Shown piece by piece: positions 16,310-24,526 of a DNA stretch of 64,000 nt (within the stretch, counting starts at the first letter, position 1; every line of letters begins with the position of its first letter). Source of the stretch: Solidesulfovibrio magneticus RS-1 (GTDB taxonomy: Bacteria > Desulfobacterota > Desulfovibrionia > Desulfovibrionales > Desulfovibrionaceae). The notes under the pieces are model-generated. The model saw only the letters and a list, made by a program, of their open reading frames with translations, was not told where the DNA came from and made no database searches. The position numbers were made by a program, and so were the translations under genes. The DNA is taken from contig NC_012796.1 in assembly GCF_000010665.1 (NCBI RefSeq), positions 1,736,001 through 1,800,000 of the forward strand, given 5' to 3'.

Positions 16310-17697
16310 TGCCGGTGCGTCCAGGTTCAGGCTATTTCAGGGCCGTGGCCGCCGGCCTGCTTGGCCTAGCCCTGGTGCTGACGGGGGGGGCTGGGTCGGT
16401 CCGGGCCGATTTCGACGACGCCCTGCGCGCGTATGAGCGCGGGGACGACGCTCGGGCCAGACAGGAGTTGCGGCCGCTGCTTTCCGCGGATAATCCGGCC
16501 GCCTTCTGGCTGGCCGGCCGCATGGCCGAGGCCGGCCGAGGCGGGAGTCCGCCCGACATGGCCGAGGCGGCCAAGTGGTATCGCCGGGCCGCCGACGGCG
16601 GCTCGGTGCCGGCCATGCTGTCCCTGGCCGTGCTGCATCTGGAGGGTCGGGGCGTTCCCCAAAGCGACACCCGGGCCGGGGAGTGGCTGCGTAAGGCGGC
16701 CGGGCGCGGTTCGGCCCAGGCTTTGCTGCTTACCGGGGCCATGCGCCTGGAAGGTCGCCTGGGGCCGGTCTCGGACGGGCCGGGCTATCTGCGCAAGGCC
16801 ATGGCCGCCGGTTCGGGCGAGGCGGCGGTGCTTTTGGGCGAACTCTATCTGGCCGGCAAGGTGGTCCCCCGCGATCCGGCCGAAGCCTACCGTCTAGCCC
16901 TTTTCGCCGAAAGCAAGGGCAAGCTTGGCGAGCCCTTCGCCGCCCGTCTCGGCCGACTGTCGGCCCAAGCGGCCAGCGAACTGCCGCCGGCCCAGGCCCA
17001 GGCCATCAGGGGTCGCGGCCCGGGACGGGACGCCCCGCCGCGCCAGGACGAGAAACCGGCCGAAGGGTACCGTACCGGCACGGGCTTCGTGGTCAGCCGG
17101 CTGGGCCATGTGGTCACCAACGCCCACGTAGCCGAGAGCTGCAAGAGCCTTGTGGCCATGGTGGACGGCAAGCCCGTGACGGCAAGCCTGCTGCGGCTGG
17201 ACCCGGAACACGACCTGGCCTTGGTGCGATTGGCCGTGGCCCCGGACAAGGTCCTCGTCCTGCGCGAAGGCCGGGAACTGTCGCCGGGGACGCCGGTTTT
17301 TGCCGCGGGCTACCCGGGCGAGGCGGCGCGCACGGGCCGGATGCGCGTGACCTCGGGCCGCACCCGGGAGCTGGCCAGCGGCATGGGACCGGCCGGGGAT
17401 TTGGCCGTCAGCGCCGAGGTCCTGCCGGGCAACAGCGGCGGGCCGCTCCTGGACGCCGGCGGCCGGGTGGCCGGGGTGGTGCGGGCGCGCCGCGACGGCG
17501 CGGCGGTGCGGGCCAGGGTGGGCGAGGGGCTGGCCGACGTGGGCTTTGCCGTGCCCCTGGCCTCGCTCAAGGCCTTTTTGTCCCGGGGGCAGGTTCCTTT
17601 TGTCTCGGCTCCCAGTTCCGGGGAACGCAACGTCATCGATGTGGAGCGCGATCTTGCCGGAGCGGTGCTGCCCCTTTTCTGCCGGCCCGGCCGGTAG
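16309..17697 (+). CDS. exported Sel1-repeat / trypsin-like serine protease fusion
   Basis: The 462-residue product has an N-terminal hydrophobic export signal (AVAAGLLGLALVLTGGAG) and four or so Sel1-like repeats over residues about 35-210 (for example AEAAKWYRRAADGGSVPAMLSLAVLH). The C-terminal domain is trypsin-like: the catalytic triad reads as NAHVAES (His), DPEHDLALVRL (Asp) and PGNSGGPLLD (Ser). Sel1 repeats usually bind proteins, so they may present substrates to the protease; the location is envelope or periplasm. The start overlaps the upstream stop by one base. HtrA enzymes usually carry PDZ domains instead, which are not seen here. Confidence 0.85.
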   Translation: MPVRPGSGYFRAVAAGLLGLALVLTGGAGSVRADFDDALRAYERGDDARARQELRPLLSADNPAAFWLAGRMAEAGRGGSPPDMAEAAKWYRRAADGGSVPAMLSLAVLHLEGRGVPQSDTRAGEWLRKAAGRGSAQALLLTGAMRLEGRLGPVSDGPGYLRKAMAAGSGEAAVLLGELYLAGKVVPRDPAEAYRLALFAESKGKLGEPFAARLGRLSAQAASELPPAQAQAIRGRGPGRDAPPRQDEKPAEGYRTGTGFVVSRLGHVVTNAHVAESCKSLVAMVDGKPVTASLLRLDPEHDLALVRLAVAPDKVLVLREGRELSPGTPVFAAGYPGEAARTGRMRVTSGRTRELASGMGPAGDLAVSAEVLPGNSGGPLLDAGGRVAGVVRARRDGAAVRARVGEGLADVGFAVPLASLKAFLSRGQVPFVSAPSSGERNVIDVERDLAGAVLPLFCRPGR

Positions 17698-17822
17698 CTG
17701 CGTCTTTGCGCTTTGGCCCGCACGGGCCGTTCTCCCGCCTTCTCACGATTCCAAACGGCCGCGAGCTTCTCGGCTTTTCCCGGCACGTCCTCGTAACCAC
17801 CGGCGCTCATGCGGCGACAATG

Positions 17823-17852
17823 AAAAAGGCCGGGACCTTGCGGTCCCGGCCT
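17823..17852 (-). terminator. rho-independent terminator of the porin gene
   Basis: On the minus strand GGCCGGGACC pairs with GGTCCCGGCC around a GCAA tetraloop and is followed by TTTTT. It lies 28 bases after the porin stop codon. Since the protease gene converges on it, it may work in both directions. Confidence 0.85.
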
Positions 17853-17879
17853 CCGCGCCGGAAGAATCGAGGAGACGAA

Positions 17880-19346
17880 CTAGAACTTGTAGGTCAGACC
17901 GAAAGCCACCTTCCAGGCATCGCCGGAACGGGACTTTTCAGCAAGGCGACGACCCCAGACGCTTTCCTGGAAGTCGCCGTGAGCCCAGCCGGTTTCCATG
18001 ACGGCGGCCAGGTTCTCGTAGATCATGTACTTGTTGTCGAAGTTCACGGACAACAACTGCTCGTTCTGGGTCAGGTCGCGACCCATGGTGAAGTACGGGT
18101 TGGAGCCGATCAGGTTGTTGAGGTTACGCAGGGCAGCCGGGGAGTTGGTGCCACGGACGTAGTTGAAGGTCAGGCGATGGGTCAGCTTTTCGATGAACGT
18201 GATGTTGTTCAGCGTGGCGCCAATGCCCCAGTTGCCGACCGGAGACACGCCCATGTTGCCTTCCTTGGCCAGATCCTGCGAGTTATCGAACAGGAAGCTG
18301 TTGCCCGGACCCCAGTTGGGGCGGACCATCGGCATACGCTCGGAACCGTTGCGGGTGGAGCCGTCTTCACCGGTGGACCACCAGCCGTACAGCTGCGGGG
18401 TAAGGATGTCCCAGCCGGTGTACTCGACGCCGAGGTCAACAAACCAGCCCTGACGCTTGCTCTTCTTGCGGTCGGACTGAGCGCCGGCGCCGTAGATCAC
18501 GTCAGCGTAGAACTTCACGGGATCAAGAGCGGTCACTTCGAAAGCGCCGCCAGCCCACCAGAAGGCGTTCTGGTCGTTCTTCCACAGAGCGGGGGACACG
18601 AAGGTGCCGCCGGAGACCAGGTTCTGGGCGAAGCCAGTGGTCCAGTAGTTGGCGGCGTCGCCGGCGACGGCGACAGCGCCCCACGGGGTGGCCTTGAAGC
18701 CATCAAGGGTGATGGGCAGGGCCAGGAAGTACATGTCCAGTTCGTCGGCGACCTGAGTGGTGGTGGTGTCGTAGGTCCGGTTGGTGTCGATGAGACGACC
18801 GAAGCCGGCGAGCACGCTCAGGGTCTTGTCGATGAGCGGGGCGCTCACGGTCAGCGCGGCGATGCGGTCGCCGCCGAAGACCGGGGAGGCATAGAACATC
18901 TTGGACTGGGGCAGGTCGACGTCCTGGAGACCGGCGGTCACTTCGACATCCTGGCAACCGGGCACCTTGAACTGCAGGAAGGCCTGGTAGACGTCGATGG
19001 AGACTTCGGGGTTGGCAGCGGTGAAGGTGCCCTTGCCCCAGGTGTTCTCAACGCGGATGCCCAGACGGAACTTCACGGCCTCGTTGGCCACGAAGTCGGA
19101 GCGCAGACGAAAACGTTCCCAGATCTGGAAACGGTCTTCGGTCTGGGTGCCAGCCTTTTTCCAGGTGGTGGGGCTGGTGGCGCTGGTCCACGAAGAGGTG
19201 TTCCAGCCGGTGAAGTTGTGGTTGGCGAAAAAGACGCCGTAGATACGGGCGTCACCGGTCATTTTGACTTCGGTGGCGGCCTGAGCGGAGGCGAAAGCCC
19301 CCAGCACGAAGGCGGCCACGAGAGCCAGGGCGGCAAAACGCTTCAT
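17880..19346 (-). CDS. outer membrane homotrimeric porin
   Basis: The 488-residue product has a Sec signal peptide (MKRFAALALVAAFVLGAFASAQA) and the long, aromatic-rich alternating beta-strand pattern of the major outer membrane porins of Desulfovibrio, ending in a C-terminal strand with terminal Phe (AWKVAFGLTYKF), as required for BAM insertion. It probably forms the general diffusion channel for small anions and organic acids. The ATG at 19346 has AAGGAGGAAGG. Codon use is strongly biased (fewer rare codons than its neighbours), suggesting high expression. It is monocistronic, with its own terminator. Confidence 0.9.
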   Translation of the reverse strand: MKRFAALALVAAFVLGAFASAQAATEVKMTGDARIYGVFFANHNFTGWNTSSWTSATSPTTWKKAGTQTEDRFQIWERFRLRSDFVANEAVKFRLGIRVENTWGKGTFTAANPEVSIDVYQAFLQFKVPGCQDVEVTAGLQDVDLPQSKMFYASPVFGGDRIAALTVSAPLIDKTLSVLAGFGRLIDTNRTYDTTTTQVADELDMYFLALPITLDGFKATPWGAVAVAGDAANYWTTGFAQNLVSGGTFVSPALWKNDQNAFWWAGGAFEVTALDPVKFYADVIYGAGAQSDRKKSKRQGWFVDLGVEYTGWDILTPQLYGWWSTGEDGSTRNGSERMPMVRPNWGPGNSFLFDNSQDLAKEGNMGVSPVGNWGIGATLNNITFIEKLTHRLTFNYVRGTNSPAALRNLNNLIGSNPYFTMGRDLTQNEQLLSVNFDNKYMIYENLAAVMETGWAHGDFQESVWGRRLAEKSRSGDAWKVAFGLTYKF

Positions 19347-19938
19347 AAAATCCTTCCTCCTTTCGTCTCTCAAAACATGTCCGGCGCGTATCCGGGGGAG
19401 GCTACCCCCCGGACATGAGAAACTATTACCCGAAGCCCCGGTGACAACGCAAGGGGTTGGTAAAAAATTTTTTACCGAGGTCTTGATTTGACACAAAAGT
19501 GACATGCTTTGAAAGATCGTCCAGAATTGTCACACGGTCCAGACGTCGATCAGAGGAAAGCATAATAGCTTGTGAATACAGTGTATTGAAATCGCAAAGC
19601 CGTGCGGAGGCCGGTCGCGGAGGCGGCGGTCGCCATTGAAACGGTCGGAATGTGTCGAGGATGCCCTTACAGCGTCGGGTCCGCGTCGGACACTCATCCC
19701 GGGCGCAGGCAGGCGCGTGCCCGCCAAGGAGAGGACGGGAGGCCTGAGTTCGGACTCCCGGGAAGCGCCCGCCGGCCACGGTCTGTATCCGTTTCGCGCG
19801 GCAGCGCCTGGAGACGCCAAGGCAGGCTTCGGGCCGTCCCGTTGCCGGCAAGGCAGACCGGCAACGGGACGGCCGTATGGCGGCGGCCATACAACATGAG
19901 CAGGAGGCGCGTCAGCGCAAGAAGAGGAACAAAGGACG
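19347..19938. other. porin upstream region
   Basis: About 590 bases without a recognised gene separate the porin start from the dsrC terminator. The part at 19430-19590 is A+T-rich and likely holds the porin promoter; it includes a perfect 18-base palindrome at 19459-19476. The rest (19600-19930) is G+C-rich and featureless by eye. Confidence 0.5.
19459..19476. promoter_or_regulatory. 18-base perfect palindrome upstream of the porin gene
   Basis: GGTAAAAAATTTTTTACC is its own reverse complement and lies 113-130 bases upstream of the porin start codon in the A+T-rich part of the gap. A palindrome of this size could be an operator for a dimeric regulator of a highly expressed porin. No matching site was noticed elsewhere in the window. 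Confidence 0.4.
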
Positions 19939-19969
19939 CAAAAAAGGCGGCGAGTCGCCCCGCCGCCTT
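19939..19969 (-). terminator. rho-independent terminator of dsrC
   Basis: On the minus strand GGCGGCGGGGCGA-CTCGCCGCC forms a stem followed by TTTTTT. It lies 23 bases after the dsrC stop codon. Confidence 0.85.
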
Positions 19970-19991
19970 TCTTCCTCGAAGAGCGAAAGCT

Positions 19992-20309
19992 CTAGACGCA
20001 GCCGGTGGGCTTGGGCAGGCCGGCCATTTTGCAGGCTCCTTTACCCGGTCCGGAGGGGAACAGCTCGTAGATGTGCTTCAGCTTGAATCCGGTCACCTTG
20101 GACAGGATGCGCACCATCGGGGCGATGCCGTTCTTCTTGTAGTAGTCCTGCAGGAACTCGATGACCTTGTTGTGCTCGGGGGTCAGCTCTTTGATGCCCT
20201 CGGAGTCCTTCACGTAGTCAACCCATTCCAGGGTCCAGTCTTCAAACTTCTGCAGGAAGCCGTCTTCATCGACCTCGAAGGTTTTGCCTTTGTATTCAAC
20301 AGTAGCCAT
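19992..20309 (-). CDS. dsrC: DsrC, sulfur-carrier protein of dissimilatory sulfite reduction
   Basis: The 105-residue protein matches DsrC/TusE throughout (EVDEDGFLQKFEDWTLEW, LTPEHNKVIEFLQDYY). It carries both functional cysteines in the C-terminal arm: one in GKGACKMAGL and the penultimate one in PTGCV. During sulfite reduction DsrC accepts sulfur from DsrAB as a trisulfide between these cysteines, which the membrane complex DsrMKJOP then reduces. The start at 20309 has AAGGAGG six bases upstream; an ATG two codons earlier is too close to it. No dsrAB is nearby, as is usual for the unlinked dsrC of these bacteria. Upstream on the same strand lie YcaO-TPR and methyltransferase genes. Confidence 0.97.
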   Translation of the reverse strand: MATVEYKGKTFEVDEDGFLQKFEDWTLEWVDYVKDSEGIKELTPEHNKVIEFLQDYYKKNGIAPMVRILSKVTGFKLKHIYELFPSGPGKGACKMAGLPKPTGCV

Positions 20310-20603
20310 GCGCATCCTCCTTAAACGGTTGATGATACAAGCGCCCGGCCGAGATTGCCTTGCAGCCGGGCGGCCCTACGCCTTCCCGCGTGGCGGGAGG
20401 CGTTACCCAGAATCAGAGCACCCTTGATGCCCGATGGGTCATGATTGGAGGGGAACCTGCACCGTTGGGGCGTCAGGCTCCCGCGTTACGTTTGAAACCG
20501 TAATCGCGAAAAACGGTTCCTGTCAACGGTTTTTCATCGAACAGGCGACAGCTTCATTTTGCTTTTGTAATAAATGACGCTTGGTTGCAATGAATTTTAA
20601 GGC
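20310..20603 (-). other. dsrC leader and promoter region
   Basis: This 294-base gap holds a G+C-rich inverted sequence at about 20342-20373 (CGCCCGGC... and GCCGGGCG), a second at 20385-20402 (CCTTCCCGCGTGGCGGGAGG), and an A+T-rich stretch at 20525-20600. The last is a likely dsrC promoter, so dsrC probably has its own transcript besides any read-through from the YcaO gene. Confidence 0.45.
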
Positions 20604-22334
20604 TTAAGGCCGTTGCAAGGCCGCCAGTTCGTCGCGGGCAAACGTGATGGACGGGTCCAGTTTCAGGGCTGCTTCCAGATAGTGTTCGGCCAGGGGGCCG
20701 TTGCCCAGGCGGGCCTGACACAGCCCCAGGTTGGCCAGATCCATGGCCGAACCGGAGTCAAGCTCCAAGGCGGCGGCTTCGTAGCGTGCGGCCTTGAAAT
20801 GGGCCACCCCGCGCAGATTGAAGTATTCCTTCACCTCGGGACACAGGCCGATGGCCCGGTCGAGGATGGGCACGATGTCCTCGAAACGGCCAAGCTGGGA
20901 CAGGGCGTGGGCCTGATAGAAGGCGGCCAGTCCCTTGTCCTCGGCGCTTTGCTGGAGATTCTCGGCGCAGGCGAACTGGGCGGCGGCCGCCTCGGCGTCG
21001 CCCAGGCGCAGGGACAGCACGCCCTCGAAAAAGGGCACGAAGGGGGCGCTGGGGTAGACCTCGGCCAGGGCAGCCAGCCCGGCGTCGGCCGTGGCTGGAT
21101 CGGCCTCCTCGGCCAACAGCCGGCCGGTGAAAAGCCCCAGGCTGGCGGCCGGAGTGCGCTCGCGGAACCAAAAGCCCGGGATGACGTTGTAGTTGGCCGA
21201 AAGGCCCAGCTCGGGATGGGTGGTGTCCACGGTGAGGAGCTTGTGGCCCAGCCGGCCCAGGGACTGGGCCAGCTCGGCCAGTTCCTCGGCGATGTCGGCC
21301 CGCTCGATGCTCGGCAGGCTCTCCAGCGCAACCAGCGGGCCGTCCAGGACCCAGGCCGCTTCGTCCAGGCTCGTGAACTTGGGCAGGCCCGAGGCCTCGT
21401 AGTTGCTGAGCGACTCGAAATCCCCGGCCAGCTGGGCCACTTCGGTCAGGGCCCGGATGGCGGCCTTGGCCGGCGAGGCGGCCGTGCCGGCGGTGAAAAC
21501 GATCTCCGAGGCGTTGGGAAAGGTGGCCGGATCGTAGGCAATGGCGGCCACGGTGGGCACGGGCTGGCCCAGGGTGAAGTCCTTGAGCCAGACCTTGACG
21601 CCCTGGCTCTCGAAGGCGGCTAGGAGCTTATTGAGGACCGGGTCCTTGATGTCGGCCGGATCGATGGTCGGCATGACGCGGCGTTCGCGGTCGATGACGG
21701 CGCAGACATGGCGCTCGACCAGCTCGCAGGCCCCCTGGAGCACGGATTCCTCGAAGCAGTTGCCGGCGGAAGATCCGTTAAATTCGTTGAGAATCTTGAA
21801 CCAGTCCAGGGGCACGGCCACATCCTTGCCGGCGGCCACGTCACGCACTTTGATGAAGCGCCAGGGGACCAGGTCGAGGATGCGCCGGGCGTCGGCCTCG
21901 CTCAGGTTCTCGCCTACGGACTGGAGGATGACGGACAGCGGAATGAGCGCGTCACCGTACTCGGCTTCGGCCTCGGTCCAGGTGGCCGGCAGGAAGCGGG
22001 CCTCGTCGCGCCAGAAGGAGAAGAAACTGTACCGTTCGGCCAGTTCCATCAGGGCCGAGGCCTCGGCCTGCTCGGGGCTGGCCCCTTTGCCCATCTGTTT
22101 GCGGGTGGGCATGACGCTGCGGGCTTCGTCGCCGCAGATGCTCAAAAAGACCGGAATGCCGAGGCGCCCGGTGTCGATGCGCCTGGTCTCGGCCAACACG
22201 CCCTGGCCCAGGCGGGCAAAGGCGGCCCTGGCCCGGGCGATGGTTTCCACGGGGCTGATGATTTTATCCTGGTCGAGGGTGTAGCCCTTGGGACGATGGG
22301 ACAGGCCGGCGGCCTCGATGGTGTCGTGGGTCAT
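20604..22334 (-). CDS. YcaO-domain protein with C-terminal TPR repeats
   Basis: The 576-residue protein has a YcaO ATP-binding domain over residues about 25-390. The helix motifs that bind Mg-ATP are visible: SALMELAERYSFF, ESVLQGACELVERHVCAVI and AAIRALTEVAQL. The C-terminal third (residues about 400-575) consists of TPR-like helices (YFNLRGVAHFKAARYEAAALEL, LANLGLCQARLGNGPLAEHYLEAAL). YcaO enzymes activate backbone amides for azoline, thioamide or amidine formation, and the RimO-associated E. coli YcaO has a different C-terminal domain. The start at 22334 (MTHDTIEA) has a weak site (GGAA). Lying between a methyltransferase and dsrC on one strand, it may act on a protein of sulfur metabolism; that is inference. 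Confidence 0.88.
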   Translation of the reverse strand: MTHDTIEAAGLSHRPKGYTLDQDKIISPVETIARARAAFARLGQGVLAETRRIDTGRLGIPVFLSICGDEARSVMPTRKQMGKGASPEQAEASALMELAERYSFFSFWRDEARFLPATWTEAEAEYGDALIPLSVILQSVGENLSEADARRILDLVPWRFIKVRDVAAGKDVAVPLDWFKILNEFNGSSAGNCFEESVLQGACELVERHVCAVIDRERRVMPTIDPADIKDPVLNKLLAAFESQGVKVWLKDFTLGQPVPTVAAIAYDPATFPNASEIVFTAGTAASPAKAAIRALTEVAQLAGDFESLSNYEASGLPKFTSLDEAAWVLDGPLVALESLPSIERADIAEELAELAQSLGRLGHKLLTVDTTHPELGLSANYNVIPGFWFRERTPAASLGLFTGRLLAEEADPATADAGLAALAEVYPSAPFVPFFEGVLSLRLGDAEAAAAQFACAENLQQSAEDKGLAAFYQAHALSQLGRFEDIVPILDRAIGLCPEVKEYFNLRGVAHFKAARYEAAALELDSGSAMDLANLGLCQARLGNGPLAEHYLEAALKLDPSITFARDELAALQRP

Positions 22335-22468
22335 GGCGTTTCCGATGCGAAAAGCGGATTGGGTCTCGTGTCGCGTCCACGAAAGGCACAACGGGCATTT
22401 CGTAGAGAACAGCCTAAAACCATGGAGTTGTCTTAAAAATTATACGCGTATTGTTAAGGGACGCGGCT

Positions 22469-23212
22469 CTAGGCGACCTTTTTCGGGGTCAGGCGGTAGA
22501 GCTGGCAGAGCTTGCGCTCGGGCTGGCCGGACTCGGGGTTGGTTTCCTTGAAGCCCACCACGCGCTCGGCGATGGCGAACTCCTCGTCGGCCATGGCCAG
22601 GAAACGGGTGGCCTTTCGGGTGTAGTCCTTGGCCAGGAGCACGGCGGCGTCTTTTTTGAGGGCGATATGGGCCAGCAGGAACTTCATCAGTCCACGGTAA
22701 GCGTCCTGCATGTAGAGCACCTCGGCCCCGAGGATGGCGTCGAAGCGCCGGCCCAGTCGGTCGGCCGTGAAGTCGGCCCGGGCGACCTTGGCCCGGTGGG
22801 CCAGGCCGTTATGCAGGATGTTTATTTGCGTAAAAAGCAGCGCGTCGGGGTGGATGTCGGTGAGCAGGGTGTCATAGCCGGCGGCGGCGGCGAAAAGTCC
22901 GGCCACGCCGATGCCGCAGCCGACTTCCAGGGCCGAGCGACCGGCCGGATCGCCCAGGCCGGGCAGGCCGTGGGCCAGCAGCACGGCCCCGGGCCATACG
23001 GCGGCCCAGTAGGGCAGCTCCACCGGGCCGTCGCCGGCGGCGGCGAGCTGGCGGTCAATGAGCGCGGCCACGTCGGCGATTTGCAGGAGCTCCAGGCGGG
23101 TGTCGCCCACGGCCACGGGTTCAAAGCAGACGTCGTAGCGGCAGCGAGCCGCGTCGAGCAGTTCGTCGAGGGGGGCGTCAAGAGCGATGGCTGTGTCCAC
23201 AAATACTCCCAT
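22469..23212 (-). CDS. class I SAM-dependent methyltransferase, protein lysine methyltransferase-like
   Basis: The 247-residue protein has a Rossmann methyltransferase core with motif I ALEVGCGIGVAGLFAAAAG (about residues 100-118), an acidic post-I loop (LLTDIHPDALLF), and a motif IV region reading FDAILGAEVLYM. The general pattern (PYWAAVWPGAVLLAHGL before motif I) is that of the METTL/Nnt1-like 'methyltransferase 16' group, whose members methylate protein lysines. The substrate is unknown. The ATG at 23212 lies 90 bases downstream of tRNA-Gly; its ribosome-binding site is poor (GGAAATTC). The following YcaO gene starts 134 bases after its end, so the two could share a transcript. Confidence 0.8.
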   Translation of the reverse strand: MGVFVDTAIALDAPLDELLDAARCRYDVCFEPVAVGDTRLELLQIADVAALIDRQLAAAGDGPVELPYWAAVWPGAVLLAHGLPGLGDPAGRSALEVGCGIGVAGLFAAAAGYDTLLTDIHPDALLFTQINILHNGLAHRAKVARADFTADRLGRRFDAILGAEVLYMQDAYRGLMKFLLAHIALKKDAAVLLAKDYTRKATRFLAMADEEFAIAERVVGFKETNPESGQPERKLCQLYRLTPKKVA

Positions 23213-23302
23213 TGCGGTATGAATTTCCGGCAATAGCCCAAGAGCAGGGACAAGGCAAAGAAAAAGGGCCGGCTTTGCGGGCCGGCCCTTGCGATTTTCA
23301 TT

Positions 23303-23377
<75 letters not shown>

Positions 23378-23392
23378 TCAAAGATCAGCTTG

Positions 23393-23467
<75 letters not shown>

Positions 23468-23580
23468 TCGTTTCAAGGAGTCCGAGTATTTACTCGCTGC
23501 CGGCCCGGTTGTCAACGACTTTGTTCAACTTTTTTTCCGTCCGGTCCGGCTCGGCGGGGCGGCCGCCGTTGCCGAGGCGC

Positions 23581-23610
23581 ATAACTGTCAAAATCCGGCC
23601 CGCTCGTCAA
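23581..23610 (-). promoter_or_regulatory. possible promoter of the tRNA-Cys/tRNA-Gly unit
   Basis: On the minus strand TTGACG (23610-23605) and AGTTAT (23586-23581) stand 18 bases apart, about 115 bases upstream of tRNA-Cys and next to an A+T-rich upstream stretch (23611-23680). The rest of the 23468-23914 gap shows no gene. The match is only fair. Confidence 0.3.
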
Positions 23611-23914
23611 CAGGAAATTTTCAATTTTTCAATTTTTGACCATAAAACACTGATATTAATTGCATATTTTTTCCATCCAAAAGCCGTTTTCGGGGCCGCT
23701 TCGGCCCGCATTCGGGGCGGATGTTGCGGGGTGTCCCGTCATGGGCCGGGATTTCCTGGGTTTTTCTTGGGCCTGACCGGCCCGGGCGGGACCTCATCGA
23801 CCCGGCACCGCCAGTGCCGGCAGCCCGGATTGCCCTTGGCCGGCCAGCAGCTTCCCACGCTCCGAGGGCGGCGAATCTTCTTGTCGGCCAAGCTCCGGGC
23901 CGGCCCACCCCCAT

Positions 23915-23943
23915 AAAAAGCCGCCGAGGCGGACCTCGGCGGC
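23915..23943 (-). terminator. rho-independent terminator of the hsp20 gene
   Basis: On the minus strand GCCGCCGAGG pairs with CCTCGGCGGC around a TCCG loop and is followed by TTTTT, 35 bases after the Hsp20 stop codon. Confidence 0.85.
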
Positions 23944-23977
23944 TTGGGGGATTGGGGAGGGGAACGCTTGCGAGGGG

Positions 23978-24436
23978 TCAGCTTTGCTGAATGGGAATGG
24001 AGCGGGCGGCGGCCTCGGCGTCGCGGGGCAGGGTCACGGTGAGCACGCCCTTGTCGAAGTTCGCCTTGGCCTCGGCCTCCTTCACCTTGCCCGGCAGCGG
24101 GATGACGCGGGAGAAGGAGCCGTAGGCGCGCTCAATGCGGTGGTAGTCGTCCTTCTTCTCCTCGCCCTCGAACTTCTTTTCGCCCCGCAGGATCAAGACG
24201 TCGTTCTCCACGGTCAGGGTCACATCCTTGGGATCAAGCCCCGGGAGTTCGGCCTTGACCGTGACCACTCCCTCGGCTTCGCTGACGTCCACGGCCGGGT
24301 AGGCCATGTCCCTGAACAGCGGCCCCAGGGCGGTTGCGGGTTCGCGCCAGAAGTCTTCCATGAGATCGGCCAGGCTCGCGGGCCGGCGCACGGCCACGGA
24401 GCGCTCGCGAAGACGCGGCAACAAATGCTTGAACAT
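23978..24436 (-). CDS. Hsp20/alpha-crystallin small heat-shock protein
   Basis: The 152-residue protein has the alpha-crystallin domain from about residue 48 to 140 (YPAVDVSEAEGVVTVKAELPG, LILRGEKKFEGEEKKDDYHR) with the conserved A-x-x-x-n-G-V-L motif (AKANFDKGVLTVTLP) and a C-terminal I-x-I-type tail (SIPIQQS). It is an ATP-independent holdase chaperone of the cytoplasm. AAGGAGG precedes the ATG at 24436. It is monocistronic, with its own terminator. No clear heat-shock promoter or CIRCE element was found in the short upstream gap. Confidence 0.94.
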   Translation of the reverse strand: MFKHLLPRLRERSVAVRRPASLADLMEDFWREPATALGPLFRDMAYPAVDVSEAEGVVTVKAELPGLDPKDVTLTVENDVLILRGEKKFEGEEKKDDYHRIERAYGSFSRVIPLPGKVKEAEAKANFDKGVLTVTLPRDAEAAARSIPIQQS

Positions 24437-24526
24437 AGCCCATACCTCCTTGGAGAAATGGATTATGTAAACTTTATAAGCACGCCGTCCGGCCAGTCAA
24501 GGCACGGACGGCGTGTCGGGGTAGGG

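Noticed and set aside
17706-19418. 570-codon open frame opposite the porin gene
   Set aside because: It is antisense to a porin with a clear signal peptide and C-terminal strand. There is no start site or known domain.
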